Shown here: positions 34,027-44,533 of the stretch, one piece after another
How positions within the stretch are numbered: the first letter of the stretch is position 1
Layout: each line of letters begins with the position of its first letter
Assembly (NCBI RefSeq): GCF_001494635.1
Contig: NZ_LOJF01000001.1
Coordinates: 310,001 to 374,000, forward strand
Direction of reading: 5' to 3'
Source: Tractidigestivibacter scatoligenes
GTDB taxonomy: Bacteria; Actinomycetota; Coriobacteriia; Coriobacteriales; Atopobiaceae
DNA: 64,000 bases
The notes under the pieces: generated by a model
Seen by the model: the letters and a program-made list of their open reading frames with translations, nothing else
The model's database searches: none
Told to the model about the DNA's origin: nothing
Translations under genes and position numbers: made by a program

Positions 34027-36033
34027 ATGTCTTGCTCATGCTGCCACCACGAGGATGACGATAAGGACGAGAAGACCGCCTGCTCTACCTGCGCCGATGC
34101 CAATGAGGAGACGCTCGAAGGCGAGGGCGACGACGGCGACGAGGACGATGACGACGAGGACCCGTCGGTCCTCAAGCGCCGCATCATCGTAGCCGCGGTG
34201 CTTCTCGTCGCGGCAGTTATCATCCAGCGCGTAACGAACCTGCCACTCTGGGCACAGCTCCTTATCTACCTGCCGTCCTACGTGGTAGCAGGAGAAAGTG
34301 TGGTTGCCGAGGCCGCCGAATCCGTGGCGCACGGGCACCCCTTCGACGAGGACTTCCTCATGTCCATTGCCACCATTGGTGCCCTGCTCATTGGCTTTGT
34401 GCCCGGTGGAGAGCCCCAGTTTGCCGAGGCCGTCTTCGTAATGCTCTTCTTCCAGGTGGGCGAGCTCTTCGAGGGCATCGCTGAGGGCAACTCCAAGCGC
34501 TCAATCAAGGAGCTTCTGGACATCCGCCCCGATGCCGCTAACGTCGAACGTAACGGTGAGGTGGTCGTTGTCGACCCCAATACGGTGCAAGTGGGGGAGG
34601 TCATCCTGGTAAAGCCTGGCGAGAAGATCCCCCTCGACGGAACTGTGATCGAGGGTACTTCGAGCCTCGACACCCGTGCCATCACGGGCGAGTCCGTGCC
34701 GCGCTCGGTCAAGCCTGGCGAGGATGCGTTCTCTGGCTGCGTGAACCTTTCCGGCGTGCTTCGCCTGCGCGTGACCAAGGCGTTTGGCGAGTCCACGGCA
34801 AGCAAGATCATCGACATGGTCAGGAATGCCGGCTCCAGCAAGTCCCACTCGGAGAAGTTCATCAAGCGCTTCGCCAAGGTCTATACGCCCATCGTGGTCT
34901 ACCTGGCCATTGCTGTGGCGATACTCCCGCCGCTCGTCTCGGGGGACTTTGGCGCCAACTTCGCCAAGTGGCTCTTGCGTGCTCTCACCTTCCTCGTGGT
35001 CTCGTGCCCCTGCGCGCTGGTCCTCTCGGTGCCCCTCGCGTTCTTCGGTGGCATTGGAAGCGCCTCCAAGCACGGCATCCTCGTAAAGGGTTCGAACTAC
35101 CTCGAGGCCCTGGCAAATGCGCAGGTTGTCGTATTCGACAAGACGGGCACGCTCACCAAGGGCGTTTTCAAGGTCACTACGGTCCATCCGTCGCGTCTAA
35201 CCGAGGAGCAGCTCCTCCACTTGGCTGCCCATGTGGAGCACAACTCCACGCACCCCATCGCGGCTGCGCTCCGCGATGCCTATCCAAGTGACAATGACGG
35301 CTGTACCGTCTCGGATGTTACCGAGGAGGCCGGCCACGGCGTGCTTGCCACGGTCAACGGCCACAGGGTGGCGGTTGGTAATGACCGCCTAATGGACGAG
35401 GTGGGCGTCACCTGGCAGCGCTGCCACACCGCCGGGGGCACCGTGGTGCACGTGGCCGTGGACGGGGAGTACGCAGGCCACATCCACATCTCCGACGAGG
35501 TCAAGGACGACTCCCGCGAGGCGATTGCCAACATCAAGGCCGAGGGCGTCCGCCGCTGCGTAATGCTCACGGGTGACCGCGAAGCAACCGCGGCAAGCGT
35601 TGCTCGTGACCTCGGGCTAGACGAGTACCACGCGGAGCTTCTCCCGGCGGACAAGGTCGATCGGGTCGAGCGCCTCCTCGGCGAGCGCGAGAGAAACGCG
35701 ACGCTCGCCTTTGTGGGAGACGGCATCAACGATGCGCCTGTTCTCGCACGAGCGGACGTGGGAATTGCCATGGGTGCTATGGGCTCGGACGCCGCCATCG
35801 AAGCCGCCGACGTGGTTCTCATGGACGACAAGCCCTCCAAGATCGCTGTGGCCATCCGCATTGCCCGCCGCACCATCCGCATTGCCCGGCAGAACATCGT
35901 CTTCGCCATTGTGGTGAAGGTCGCAATTCTCTGCCTGGCCGTGGTTGGTCTCGCCCCCATGTGGCTGGCAGTTTTTGGCGACGTGGGCGTTATGGTTCTC
36001 TGCGTCCTCAATGCCATGCGGGTGCTGCGCTAG
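34027..36033 (+). CDS. cadA: Zn2+/Cd2+/Pb2+-exporting P1B-type ATPase
   Basis: Membrane pump that expels divalent soft metals at the cost of ATP. The 668-residue protein has the transmembrane CPC motif (SCPCALVLS, about 325-333), DKTGTLTKG with the phosphorylated Asp (about 371), the HP-locus in NSTHPIAAAL, MLTGDR, and GDGINDAPVLARADVGIAMG. The last membrane helices keep a Lys (VVKVAI) and Asp (FGDVG), typical of the ZntA/P1B-2 class. Instead of a ferredoxin-like metal domain the N-terminus is a short Cys/His/Asp-rich segment (MSCSCCHHEDDD, then an acidic run to about residue 48). ACGGAGGAC precedes the ATG. Regulation by the upstream repressor is likely. Confidence 0.95.
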   Translation: MSCSCCHHEDDDKDEKTACSTCADANEETLEGEGDDGDEDDDDEDPSVLKRRIIVAAVLLVAAVIIQRVTNLPLWAQLLIYLPSYVVAGESVVAEAAESVAHGHPFDEDFLMSIATIGALLIGFVPGGEPQFAEAVFVMLFFQVGELFEGIAEGNSKRSIKELLDIRPDAANVERNGEVVVVDPNTVQVGEVILVKPGEKIPLDGTVIEGTSSLDTRAITGESVPRSVKPGEDAFSGCVNLSGVLRLRVTKAFGESTASKIIDMVRNAGSSKSHSEKFIKRFAKVYTPIVVYLAIAVAILPPLVSGDFGANFAKWLLRALTFLVVSCPCALVLSVPLAFFGGIGSASKHGILVKGSNYLEALANAQVVVFDKTGTLTKGVFKVTTVHPSRLTEEQLLHLAAHVEHNSTHPIAAALRDAYPSDNDGCTVSDVTEEAGHGVLATVNGHRVAVGNDRLMDEVGVTWQRCHTAGGTVVHVAVDGEYAGHIHISDEVKDDSREAIANIKAEGVRRCVMLTGDREATAASVARDLGLDEYHAELLPADKVDRVERLLGERERNATLAFVGDGINDAPVLARADVGIAMGAMGSDAAIEAADVVLMDDKPSKIAVAIRIARRTIRIARQNIVFAIVVKVAILCLAVVGLAPMWLAVFGDVGVMVLCVLNAMRVLR

Positions 36034-36139
36034 TTTGGGCAACTGGAATTGTGGCGGCATTTCGCCTGGCCCCGTGGGATACTTACAGCGATGCCACGCG
36101 GGAGGATTGTGGCCGGACAAGTGCGAAAGGGAGACTGTC

Positions 36140-37252
36140 ATGAAGCTGTTGCGTGCGATGCGTGAGCCCCTGAAGTACGTCCAGGGCAAGGGTGCTTTGC
36201 TCAAGTTTAAGGATGAGATGGGCTACATGGGCAAGCGCTGGCTCTTCGTGTGCTCGAAGAGCGGCTACAAGGCCTGCCACGACCAGCTCGAGGAAAGCTT
36301 TGGTGACGCCGACGACTACCGTCGCTACGAGGTTTTTGGTGGCATCTCGAGCAAGGGCGAGATTGCCAAGATGAAGGCCATCGTCGAGGAGGACAACATC
36401 GACGCCGTGGTGGCCGTGGGCGGAGGCTCTGCCGTCGACACCGCCAAGGCAACGGCGTACTACACCGGCAAGCACGTGGTGATCATCCCCACCGTTGCCG
36501 CTACGGACGCACCCTGCACGGGCCTCTCGGTCATCTACAACGATGATGGCAGCTTTGACAAGTACCTCTTCTATCCCACCAACCCCGATGCCGTCATGGT
36601 TGACTCCCAGGTCATCGCAAACGCCCCGGTGCGCTTCCTGGTCGCCGGCATGGGTGACGCCCTGGGCACCTACTTCGAGGGCCGCGCATCCATCCGCACC
36701 GAGTCTCCCAGCCTCGAGGGCACGGGCATCACGCGTGCCGGCATGGCGCTCGCCAAGCTCTGCTACCAGACGCTGCGCGACTACGGCACCCAGGCGCTTG
36801 CCGCGTGCGAGAAGCACGTGGTGACGCCTGCCCTGGACGCCATCATCGAGGCCAACGTCTACCTCTCCGGCGTTGGTGCCGATAACGTCAACTGCGCGGC
36901 GGCTCACTCCTTCTACAACGGTCTCACCTCTCTCGGCGGCCACAGCGTTCCCCATGGCAACTGCGTGGCCTTTGGCACCCTGGTGCAGCTTACGCTCGAG
37001 GGCGCAACCGAGGAAGAGTTCCTTGATGTTCAGGAGTTCTGCCTCGAGGTTGGCCTGCCGGTCACGCTGAAGGAGCTGGGTGTCACCACCGACGACGAGA
37101 TTCGCACCATTGCCAAGAACGCCTGTGTCCCCGGCGAGACGATCCACAACCTTGCCGGCGACGTCACGCCCGACGAGCTCTACGCGGCCATCGTTGCAAC
37201 GGATGCCATCGGCAGGACCGTTCTTGGTCTGGATGACGAGGAGGAGGAGTAG
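36140..37252 (+). CDS. gldA: Glycerol dehydrogenase-like iron/zinc-containing alcohol dehydrogenase
   Basis: NAD-dependent polyol dehydrogenase that would interconvert glycerol and dihydroxyacetone. The 370-residue protein has the dinucleotide motif VAVGGGSAVDTAKA, the ATDAPCTGLSVIY segment typical of GldA, and metal ligands in AGMGDALGTYFEGRA (Asp), AAAHSFYNGLT (His) and GHSVPHGNCVAFG (His). The ATG at 36140 has AAAGGGAGA upstream; a long in-frame extension into cadA is discounted. It ends with an acidic tail DDEEEE. It lies 106 bp behind cadA, but functional linkage to metal resistance is not evident. Confidence 0.9.
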   Translation: MKLLRAMREPLKYVQGKGALLKFKDEMGYMGKRWLFVCSKSGYKACHDQLEESFGDADDYRRYEVFGGISSKGEIAKMKAIVEEDNIDAVVAVGGGSAVDTAKATAYYTGKHVVIIPTVAATDAPCTGLSVIYNDDGSFDKYLFYPTNPDAVMVDSQVIANAPVRFLVAGMGDALGTYFEGRASIRTESPSLEGTGITRAGMALAKLCYQTLRDYGTQALAACEKHVVTPALDAIIEANVYLSGVGADNVNCAAAHSFYNGLTSLGGHSVPHGNCVAFGTLVQLTLEGATEEEFLDVQEFCLEVGLPVTLKELGVTTDDEIRTIAKNACVPGETIHNLAGDVTPDELYAAIVATDAIGRTVLGLDDEEEE

Positions 37253-37284
37253 CGGAAGCGCTTGCTCAACCAGGCGTTACGGTG

Positions 37285-37322
37285 ACGGGCGGGGTGCCAC
37301 GCAGGTGGCCCCCGCCCGTTTC
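37285..37322 (+). terminator. gldA terminator
   Basis: A long GC stem (about 37285-37300 with 37305-37319, one bulge) is followed by a weak TTTCG tail. Confidence 0.65.
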
Positions 37323-37387
37323 GTGCCCAGGCGCCCCGGTTGCGTGTGCGTCACGTGAAGAAGGGATACGCCCGGTCCCGTGGCTTT

Positions 37388-37416
37388 TTGACAACTGCGG
37401 TGAGCGCGCGTAACGT
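37388..37416 (+). promoter_or_regulatory. Promoter of the str cluster (rpsL-rpsG-fusA)
   Basis: TTGACA at 37388-37393, 17-bp spacer, TAACGT at 37411-37416. The leader to rpsL is about 80 nt. Confidence 0.8.
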
Positions 37417-37504
37417 ATCACCTCGCGCCAATCCAGGGTGACGGTGCTGCGCTGCCCTTAAGATTCGTGTACACGCACGTAGATAGGTATAGAAGGAGAG
37501 AACT

Positions 37505-37876
37505 TTGCCTACCATTAACCAGCTCGTCCGCCACAGCCGCGTGAGCGTCAAGGCCAAGTCTAAGAACGCCGCGCTCCAGCACAACCCCCAGAAGCGTGGC
37601 GTCTGCACCCGCGTCTTCACCACCACGCCCAAGAAGCCTAACTCCGCCCTCCGTAAGGTCGCCCGTGTGCGCCTCGTGAACGGCATTGAGGTCACCGCCT
37701 ACATCCCCGGCGAGGGCCACAACCTGCAGGAGCACTCCATCGTGCTCATCCGTGGTGGCCGCGTCCGTGACCTCCCTGGTGTCCGTTACAAGATCATCCG
37801 TGGCGCCTACGACTGCGCTGCCGTCCAGAACCGCAAGAAGGCCCGTTCCCGCTACGGCGCCAAGCGCGGCAAGTAA
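37505..37876 (+). CDS. rpsL: 30S ribosomal protein S12
   Basis: S12 lies at the decoding centre and governs accuracy. The 123-residue protein has the conserved loops [18 protein letters not shown] and [12 protein letters not shown], where streptomycin-resistance changes arise in other bacteria. The start is TTG at 37505 with AGAAGGAGAG upstream; no in-frame ATG lies closer and the protein begins (M)[11 protein letters not shown] as in the family. rpsG follows after 45 bp. Confidence 0.98.
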   Translation: MPTINQLVRHSRVSVKAKSKNAALQHNPQKRGVCTRVFTTTPKKPNSALRKVARVRLVNGIEVTAYIPGEGHNLQEHSIVLIRGGRVRDLPGVRYKIIRGAYDCAAVQNRKKARSRYGAKRGK

Positions 37877-37921
37877 ATCATCACAAGCAACGCAAGCCAA
37901 CTGTTCTAGGGAGATACAAAC

Positions 37922-38392
37922 ATGCCGCGTCGTGCAGCAGCAGTGCGTCGTGAGGTCCAGCCTGACGCCGTCTACAACAACCGCCTCGTGACCCAGCTCA
38001 TCAACAAGGTCCTCCTCGATGGCAAGAAGGCCACCGCGGAGCGCATCGTCTACGGTGCCTTCAACATGGTTGCCGAGAAGACTGGCGAGGATCCCCTCTC
38101 CGTCTTCAAGAAGGCCATGGACAACATCCGTCCTACGCTCGAGGTCAAGCCCAAGCGCGTCGGTGGCGCCACCTACCAGGTGCCCATGGAGGTCAACTCC
38201 CGCCGTGCCACCACGCTGGCCATCCGCTGGCTCGTGACCTTCTCGCGCGCCCGCAAGGAGAAGACGATGGCCGAGCGCCTCGCCAACGAGATCATGGACG
38301 CCGCCAACGGCGTGGGTGCCTCCGTCAAGCGTCGCGAGGACCTCTACAAGATGGCCGAGGCCAACCGCGCGTTCTCTCACTACCGCTTCTAG
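37922..38392 (+). CDS. rpsG: 30S ribosomal protein S7
   Basis: S7 nucleates assembly of the 30S head and in several bacteria regulates the str operon. The 156-residue protein has [11 protein letters not shown], the [21 protein letters not shown] helix and [14 protein letters not shown]. Standard length. AGGGAG precedes the ATG. fusA follows after 17 bp. Confidence 0.98.
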   Translation: MPRRAAAVRREVQPDAVYNNRLVTQLINKVLLDGKKATAERIVYGAFNMVAEKTGEDPLSVFKKAMDNIRPTLEVKPKRVGGATYQVPMEVNSRRATTLAIRWLVTFSRARKEKTMAERLANEIMDAANGVGASVKRREDLYKMAEANRAFSHYRF

Positions 38393-38409
38393 GCCGGGGG
38401 TAGCTGCAT

Positions 38410-40506
38410 ATGGCTCAGATGAAATATAAGCTCGAAGACCTGCGAAACATCGGCATCATGGCCCACATCGATGCCGGCAAGACCACCACTACCGAGCGCA
38501 TCCTCTACTACACCGGCAAGACCCACAAGATTGGCGAGGTCCACGACGGTGCAGCCACCATGGACTGGATGGTTCAGGAGCAGGAGCGCGGCGTGACCAT
38601 CACCTCCGCGGCTACCACCTGCTTCTGGAAGGACCACGTCATCCAGATCATTGACACCCCGGGCCACGTTGACTTCACGGCCGAGGTCGAGCGCTGCCTG
38701 CGCGTCCTCGACGGCGCTGTCGCCGTGTTCGACGCCGTCGCCGGCGTCCAGCCCCAGTCCGAGACCGTGTGGCGTCAGGCTGCCAAGTACAACGTCCCCC
38801 GCATCGCCTTCATCAACAAGTTCGACCGCGTGGGCGCTGACTTCTTCCACGCCATCGACACCATGAAGGAGCGCCTCTCCGCCCCCGCCGTGGCCGCGCA
38901 GATCCCCATGGGCTCCGAGTCCAACTTCTGGGGTCTCATCGACCTGGTCACCATGACCGCGTGGGACTTCAAGGAAGACGCCAAGGGCATGATTTACCCC
39001 GAGCCCATGGACTCCATCCCGGAGGAGTTTGCCGACCTCGCCCAGGAGAAGCGCGAGGAGCTGCTTGACGCAGCTTCCAACTTCTCCGACGAGCTCATGG
39101 AGACCGTCCTCGAGGAGAAGGAGGTCCCCGTCGACCTCCTCAAGGCGGCTATCCGCAAGGGTGTCATTGCCAACGAGCTCAACCCCGTCTTTGTGGGCTC
39201 CGCCTACAAGAACAAGGGCATCCAGGAGCTTCTCGACGCCGTCGTGGACTACCTCCCCAGCCCGCTCGACGTTCCCGAGATCGACGGCAAGAACCTCAAG
39301 GGTGAGCCCGAGGTCCGCCACGCGGATCCCAAGGAGCCCTTCTCGGCTCTCGCCTTCAAGATCATGACCGACCCGTACGTGGGCAAGCTCACCTACATCC
39401 GCGTGTACTCTGGCCAGGCGGAGGCAGGCTCCTACGTTTACAACTCCGTCAAGGACAGCAAGGAGCGTCTGGGCCGCATCCTCGAGATGAACGCCAACGA
39501 CCGTGTTGACCGTGAGGAGTGCTCCGCCGGCGACATCGTTGCCTGCGTCGGCCTCAAGAACACCCAGACCGGTGACACCCTCTGCGACGAGCACAAGCCC
39601 ATCGTCCTCGAGTCCATCAAGTTCGCCGACCCCGTCATCGACGTTGCCGTCGAGCCCAAGACCAAGGCCGAGCAGGAGAAGATGTCCGTTGGTCTCGCCA
39701 AGCTGGCCGAGGAGGACCCGACCTTCCGCGTCCACACCGACCAGGAGACCGGCCAGACCATCATCGCCGGCATGGGCGAGCTGCACCTCGAGATCATCGT
39801 CGACCGTCTGCGCCGCGAGTTCAAGGTCGACTGCAACGTGGGCAAGCCCCAGGTCGCCTACCGCGAGACCGCCGGCCACGCCGTGCAGCACGCCGAGGGC
39901 AAGTTCGTCCGCCAGTCCGGTGGCCGCGGCCAGTACGGTCACGCGATCATCGACATGGAGCCCAACGAGGAGGGCAAGGGCTACGAGTTCGTTAACGCCA
40001 TCGTCGGCGGCGTCGTGCCCAAGGAGTATATCCCCTCGATCGACAAGGGCATCCAGGAGGCCCTGGAGAGCGGAGTCATCGCCGGCTACCCCGTGGTCGA
40101 CATCAAGGTGACCCTCGTTGACGGCTCCTACCACGAGGTCGACTCTTCCGAGGCCGCCTTCAAGATCGCCGGCTCTATGGCGATCAAGGACGCCCTCAAG
40201 AAGTCCGATCCGGTCCTTCTCGAGCCCATCGAGGAGGTTGAGGTTGAGACCCCCGAGCAGTACATGGGCGACGTCATGGGCAACCTGTCCTCTCGCCGTG
40301 GCAAGATCGAGGGTATGGAGGACCGCAAGGATACCAAGGTCATCCGCGCCAAGGTGCCCTTGGGCGAGATGTTTGGCTACGCCACCGACCTCCGCTCCCA
40401 GACGCAGGGTCGCGCGAGCTACACCATGCAGTTCAGCGCTTACGAGCCCGTTCCGAAGGCCGTCCGCGACGAGATTGTCGCCAAGGCCGGCGGCACCGCT
40501 TCCTAG
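38410..40506 (+). CDS. fusA: Elongation factor G
   Basis: GTPase that drives translocation. The 698-residue protein has [15 protein letters not shown] (P-loop), [14 protein letters not shown] (G3), [10 protein letters not shown] (G4), and domains II-V, including [13 protein letters not shown] in domain IV and [12 protein letters not shown] in domain V. Length is standard. The usual partner tuf is not the next gene but lies 25 kb upstream with tRNAs; rpsJ follows after 40 bp. Confidence 0.98.
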   Translation: MAQMKYKLEDLRNIGIMAHIDAGKTTTTERILYYTGKTHKIGEVHDGAATMDWMVQEQERGVTITSAATTCFWKDHVIQIIDTPGHVDFTAEVERCLRVLDGAVAVFDAVAGVQPQSETVWRQAAKYNVPRIAFINKFDRVGADFFHAIDTMKERLSAPAVAAQIPMGSESNFWGLIDLVTMTAWDFKEDAKGMIYPEPMDSIPEEFADLAQEKREELLDAASNFSDELMETVLEEKEVPVDLLKAAIRKGVIANELNPVFVGSAYKNKGIQELLDAVVDYLPSPLDVPEIDGKNLKGEPEVRHADPKEPFSALAFKIMTDPYVGKLTYIRVYSGQAEAGSYVYNSVKDSKERLGRILEMNANDRVDREECSAGDIVACVGLKNTQTGDTLCDEHKPIVLESIKFADPVIDVAVEPKTKAEQEKMSVGLAKLAEEDPTFRVHTDQETGQTIIAGMGELHLEIIVDRLRREFKVDCNVGKPQVAYRETAGHAVQHAEGKFVRQSGGRGQYGHAIIDMEPNEEGKGYEFVNAIVGGVVPKEYIPSIDKGIQEALESGVIAGYPVVDIKVTLVDGSYHEVDSSEAAFKIAGSMAIKDALKKSDPVLLEPIEEVEVETPEQYMGDVMGNLSSRRGKIEGMEDRKDTKVIRAKVPLGEMFGYATDLRSQTQGRASYTMQFSAYEPVPKAVRDEIVAKAGGTAS

Positions 40507-40546
40507 TTAACGACCACGAGCGATAGCTCATTTACGGAGGTTTACA

Positions 40547-40855
40547 GTGTCAAGCCAGAAGATCAGGATTCGCCTCAAGGGCTACGATCACGAGGTCGTC
40601 GACCAGTCCGCCAAGCTCATTGTGGACACCGCCCAGAAGACCGGCGCCCGCGTTTCCGGCCCCATCCCCCTGCCCACCGAGCGCAACCTTTACACGGTCA
40701 TCCGCTCGCCCCACAAGGACAAGGATTCCCGCGAGCAGTTTGAGATGCTCACCCACAAGCGTCTCATCGACATCCTCGACCCCAGCAGCTCCACCGTCGA
40801 CTCGCTTATGCGTCTCGACCTTCCTGCGGGCGTGGACATCGAGATCAAGCTCTAG
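40547..40855 (+). CDS. rpsJ: 30S ribosomal protein S10
   Basis: S10 belongs to the 30S head and also takes part in antitermination as NusE. The 102-residue protein has [34 protein letters not shown] and the terminal [14 protein letters not shown] start at 40547 with ACGGAGG upstream. It is followed by a strong terminator and is 1.1 kb from rplC, so the S10 operon proper does not begin with rpsJ here. Confidence 0.98.
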   Translation: MSSQKIRIRLKGYDHEVVDQSAKLIVDTAQKTGARVSGPIPLPTERNLYTVIRSPHKDKDSREQFEMLTHKRLIDILDPSSSTVDSLMRLDLPAGVDIEIKL

Positions 40856-40876
40856 TTCGAGCGTCTAAACAATCAC

Positions 40877-40915
40877 AAGGGGTCCGTCTCCACATGGAGG
40901 CGGACCCCCTTTTCG
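40877..40915 (+). terminator. rpsJ terminator
   Basis: The stem GGGGTCCGTCTCC/GGAGGCGGACCCCC (about 40878-40892 with 40896-40910) is followed by TTTTCG. It splits rpsJ from the rest of the S10 cluster. Confidence 0.9.
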
Positions 40916-40920
40916 TTTGC

Positions 40921-41015
40921 GGGATTAGTTTGGCCTGCAATGGGATTGATTTGCCCGGCAATTTAATCCCACATTCTTGTTTGTGGGATTGGTTTGCCCG
41001 GCATTTCGATTCCAC
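40921..41015. repeat. Three tandem copies of a GGGATT-rTTTG-CCCGGCA repeat with internal inverted ends
   Basis: Units begin at 40921, 40942 and 40985. Each reads GGGATTrrTTTG followed by CCTGCAA or CCCGGCA. Units 2 and 3 end with AATCCC or ATTCCAC, the inverse of their own start, so each can form a hairpin. They fill the gap between rpsJ and the zinc-ribbon gene. Confidence 0.7.
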
Positions 41016-41063
41016 GCATACGGGTAGTATCTTGACTGTTGGTTCTCGAGGCTAGGGGGTTGC

Positions 41064-41684
41064 ATGTTCTGTCCTCAGTGTGGAAAGAAGCTTGCCGGCA
41101 CGGAGAAGTTCTGTCCCAACTGCGGCTATAACCTTGCGATGCCCCCACGGAGCGCCTCTGAGGCCCACGTTAGTCAACAGGCGCAGCTTCACCCCGTGCA
41201 ACCTGTCGTGGCTCCCGCTCTGGCGCGAACTGCTGTCTCCTCCGCAGAGCTTGTGACCTTGGCTGCGGCGCTCCTCATTGGCATCGCCGCGTTTCTTCCG
41301 TTCCTCGTGGTCTCAGGGGCTACCTATGACTACTCCGTAGCCCTTACTGATGCCCCTGATGGCGCAGTTCTCGTGCTCCTTGCTATAGCAACCGCAGTCC
41401 TTCCCATGGTTCACCGCAACACCGCGTCTCTTGTTCTCTCCTCCATTACTACGGCCTTCTCGCTCTTTGAGGTTTGCTCGGTATCTTTCATGCTGCTTAC
41501 CTCCACGTGGGCCGCGTACTACGTCAACCTCGGCGCGGGATTCTGCCTCCTTGCGCTTGGCATTGTCATGGGGGTCTTTTCGATCGTACTTCTCGCTCGT
41601 GATCTTATGCGCGAGAAGCACGAGCGCCAGCGCGTCATGGGGTCCTTCATTCCCGCCAACGGGACCACGCAACGCCAACAGTAG
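41064..41684 (+). CDS. Zinc-ribbon membrane protein of unknown function
   Basis: The 206-residue protein opens with a zinc ribbon (MFCPQCGKKLAGTEKFCPNCG, two CxxC pairs). A Gln/Pro/Ala-rich linker follows, then four hydrophobic segments (about 60-85, 90-110, 120-150 and 155-185), and a charged cytosolic tail. Such N-terminal zinc ribbons on small membrane proteins are common in Actinobacteria and lack a known role. It lies alone between rpsJ and rplC, with its own ribosome-binding site (AGGGGG) before the ATG. Another protein with the reverse order, membrane part first and ribbon last, sits between rplX and rplE. Confidence 0.8.
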   Translation: MFCPQCGKKLAGTEKFCPNCGYNLAMPPRSASEAHVSQQAQLHPVQPVVAPALARTAVSSAELVTLAAALLIGIAAFLPFLVVSGATYDYSVALTDAPDGAVLVLLAIATAVLPMVHRNTASLVLSSITTAFSLFEVCSVSFMLLTSTWAAYYVNLGAGFCLLALGIVMGVFSIVLLARDLMREKHERQRVMGSFIPANGTTQRQQ

Positions 41685-41778
41685 GGCGTTGCGAGACGCC
41701 GTTGAGTGCTATGGATACGCCCGACGGCGCGGAATGCGAATCCCCAGCTCCTAGGGGTCAAAAAAATCTGCGAAGACA

Positions 41779-41807
41779 TTGTGAACGCCCAGTCCTGCGT
41801 GTAAACT
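41779..41807 (+). promoter_or_regulatory. Promoter of the S10 cluster (rplC onward)
   Basis: TTGTGA at 41779-41784, a 17-bp spacer and TAAACT at 41802-41807. The leader to rplC is about 120 nt and GC-rich, which leaves room for a ribosomal-protein-responsive structure. Confidence 0.7.
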
Positions 41808-41934
41808 AGACAGGCTGCGCTAAAGGGGAGAGTTGTGTCTCGCCCCCATGCGCCGCTTCTACAGGACGTGGTCCGCTGGGGAGGGCAGAGGAGCTGCCCA
41901 TTGGTCCCATGACCACCGAGGGTAAGGAATGAGC

Positions 41935-42555
41935 ATGGTCAGCACGATCCTTGGCCGCAAGCTCGGAATGACGCAGGTGTGGGATGAGGACGACAACGTC
42001 GTCCCCGTCACCGTCATCCAGGCTGGCCCCTGCACCGTCTCGCAGGTGAAGACGAAGGCGACCGACGGCTACGATGCCGTCCAGATCGGCTTCGGAGACA
42101 TCAAGTCCAAGCACGTCAACAAGCCCATGGCTGGTCACTTTGCCGCCCACGGCGTCGAGCCTATGCGCTACCTGCGCGAGGTCCGTGTCGAGAACGGCGA
42201 GGAGCACCACACCGGCGACGTCGTGACCGTCGCCGACTTCGCGGACGTCAAGTCCGTCGACGTCATTGGCACCTCCAAGGGCAAGGGTTTCCAGGGCACC
42301 GTCAAGCGCTGGAACTTCTCCCGCGGCCCCATGACCCACGGCTGCCGTAACCAGCGTAAGCCTGGCTCCATTGGCCAGTGCGCCTACCCCGCCCGCGTCC
42401 GCAAGGGCCTGCACATGTACGGCCACATGGGCGACGAGCGCGTCACCGTCAAGAACCTCAAGCTCGTCCGCGTCGATGCTGAGCAGAACCTCATGCTCAT
42501 CAAGGGCGCCGTGCCCGGTGGCAAGAACGCCCTGGTCCAGGTCCGCATGGCCTAG
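41935..42555 (+). CDS. rplC: 50S ribosomal protein L3
   Basis: L3 helps shape the peptidyl transferase centre. The 206-residue protein has STILGRKLGMTQVWDED, GTSKGKGFQGTVKRW and RGPMTHGCRNQRKPGSIG. ATG at 41935 is preferred to the ATG two codons earlier because AAGGA lies at 41924-41928, giving a 6-bp spacing. It is the first gene of a run of ten ribosomal genes to rplX. Confidence 0.97.
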   Translation: MVSTILGRKLGMTQVWDEDDNVVPVTVIQAGPCTVSQVKTKATDGYDAVQIGFGDIKSKHVNKPMAGHFAAHGVEPMRYLREVRVENGEEHHTGDVVTVADFADVKSVDVIGTSKGKGFQGTVKRWNFSRGPMTHGCRNQRKPGSIGQCAYPARVRKGLHMYGHMGDERVTVKNLKLVRVDAEQNLMLIKGAVPGGKNALVQVRMA

Positions 42556-42600
42556 GGGCCCACGCGAGTAGGCACACACTTAGGCTAACAAGGAGGACTC

Positions 42601-43227
42601 ATGTCCAAGTACGACATCAAGAACGTCGAGGGACAGGCGGCCGGCCAGGCCGACCTCTCCGACGACGTCTTCGGCATCGAGCCGAACATCCCGGTCATCC
42701 ATCAGGTTGTGGTCTGCCAGGACGCCTGCCTGCGTCAGGGCACCCACTCCACCAAGAACCGTCACGAGGTCTCCGGCGGCGGCCGCAAGCCTTGGCGCCA
42801 GAAGGGCACCGGTCGTGCCCGCCAGGGTTCCATCCGTGCTGCCCAGTGGACCGGCGGCGGCGTTGTCTTTGGCCCCACCCCGCGTGACCACTCCAAGCGC
42901 ATCAACAAGAAGATGGTCAAGCTCGCCATGAGGTCCGTGCTCTCCGGCAAGGTCGCCGATTCCGAGCTCGTCCTCGTTGATGCCCTCTCCTTCGAGAAGC
43001 CCTCGACCAAGCAGGCCAAGGCTGTTCTCGATGCCTTGGGCGTCTCGGGCAAGCGTGTCACCGTGGTCATCCCCGATGACGACGTCAACAGCTACCTCTC
43101 CTTCCGCAACCTGGAGAAGGTCAACTGCATCGCCGTCTCCGAGGCCAACACCCGCAACCTCATCGACAACGGTGCCCTCGTCATGACCACCGACATCGCG
43201 AAGCAGCTCGAGGAGGTGCTTGCATAA
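42601..43227 (+). CDS. rplD: 50S ribosomal protein L4
   Basis: L4 lines the exit tunnel and in E. coli represses the S10 operon. The 208-residue protein has the loop [19 protein letters not shown] that reaches into the tunnel and [23 protein letters not shown] precedes the ATG. Its stop overlaps the rplW start (TAATG). Confidence 0.98.
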   Translation: MSKYDIKNVEGQAAGQADLSDDVFGIEPNIPVIHQVVVCQDACLRQGTHSTKNRHEVSGGGRKPWRQKGTGRARQGSIRAAQWTGGGVVFGPTPRDHSKRINKKMVKLAMRSVLSGKVADSELVLVDALSFEKPSTKQAKAVLDALGVSGKRVTVVIPDDDVNSYLSFRNLEKVNCIAVSEANTRNLIDNGALVMTTDIAKQLEEVLA

Positions 43228-43532
43228 TGCAGTCCGCATACGACGTCATCATCCGCCCCGTGGTCTCCGAGCGTTCCTACGACCTCATGGAGCAGGGCAA
43301 GTACACCTTCGAGGTTGCCAAGAAGGCTCCCAAGGAGGAGATCGCCGAGGCCGTTGAGAAGCTCTTCAACGTCCACGTGGTCAAGGTCAACACCATCAAC
43401 GTGCGCGGCAAGGCCAAGCGCGTCCGCTACCAGGTTGGCATGACCCGCAGCTGGAAGAAGGCCATCGTGACGCTCGCCCCCGGTGAGCAGATCGAGATCT
43501 TCGCTACCCAGCAGCAGGCCGACGCCGAGTAG
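43227..43532 (+). CDS. rplW: 50S ribosomal protein L23
   Basis: L23 lies at the tunnel exit and docks SRP and trigger factor. The 101-residue protein has YDVIIRPVVSERSYDLME and VVKVNTINVRGKAKR. ATG overlaps the rplD stop by one base, so the genes are coupled. A GC hairpin (about 43540-43564) follows before rplB without a T-run. Confidence 0.97.
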   Translation: MQSAYDVIIRPVVSERSYDLMEQGKYTFEVAKKAPKEEIAEAVEKLFNVHVVKVNTINVRGKAKRVRYQVGMTRSWKKAIVTLAPGEQIEIFATQQQADAE

Positions 43533-43539
43533 CAATCCT

Positions 43540-43564
43540 GCCCGGCCCCTTCGGGGGCCCGGGC
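43540..43564 (+). promoter_or_regulatory. GC-rich hairpin in the rplW-rplB gap
   Basis: GCCCGGCCCC pairs with GGGGGCCCGGGC around TTC, with one bulge. No T-run follows, so it may attenuate or stabilise the mRNA within the operon. The rplW-rplB gap is unusually long (135 bp) for this cluster. Confidence 0.4.
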
Positions 43565-43667
43565 TCTTATGCCGCGCATGATGGATACGCGCGGTACCGT
43601 GGTAATCCGGTGTCACCCCGCCAATCCCTGAGCAGGGTGGCCAACGGAAACAGAAGGGAAAGAAGTA

Positions 43668-44504
<837 letters not shown>

Positions 44505-44533
44505 CGGTACACGAGTAGTAGGAGAAAGAAAGC

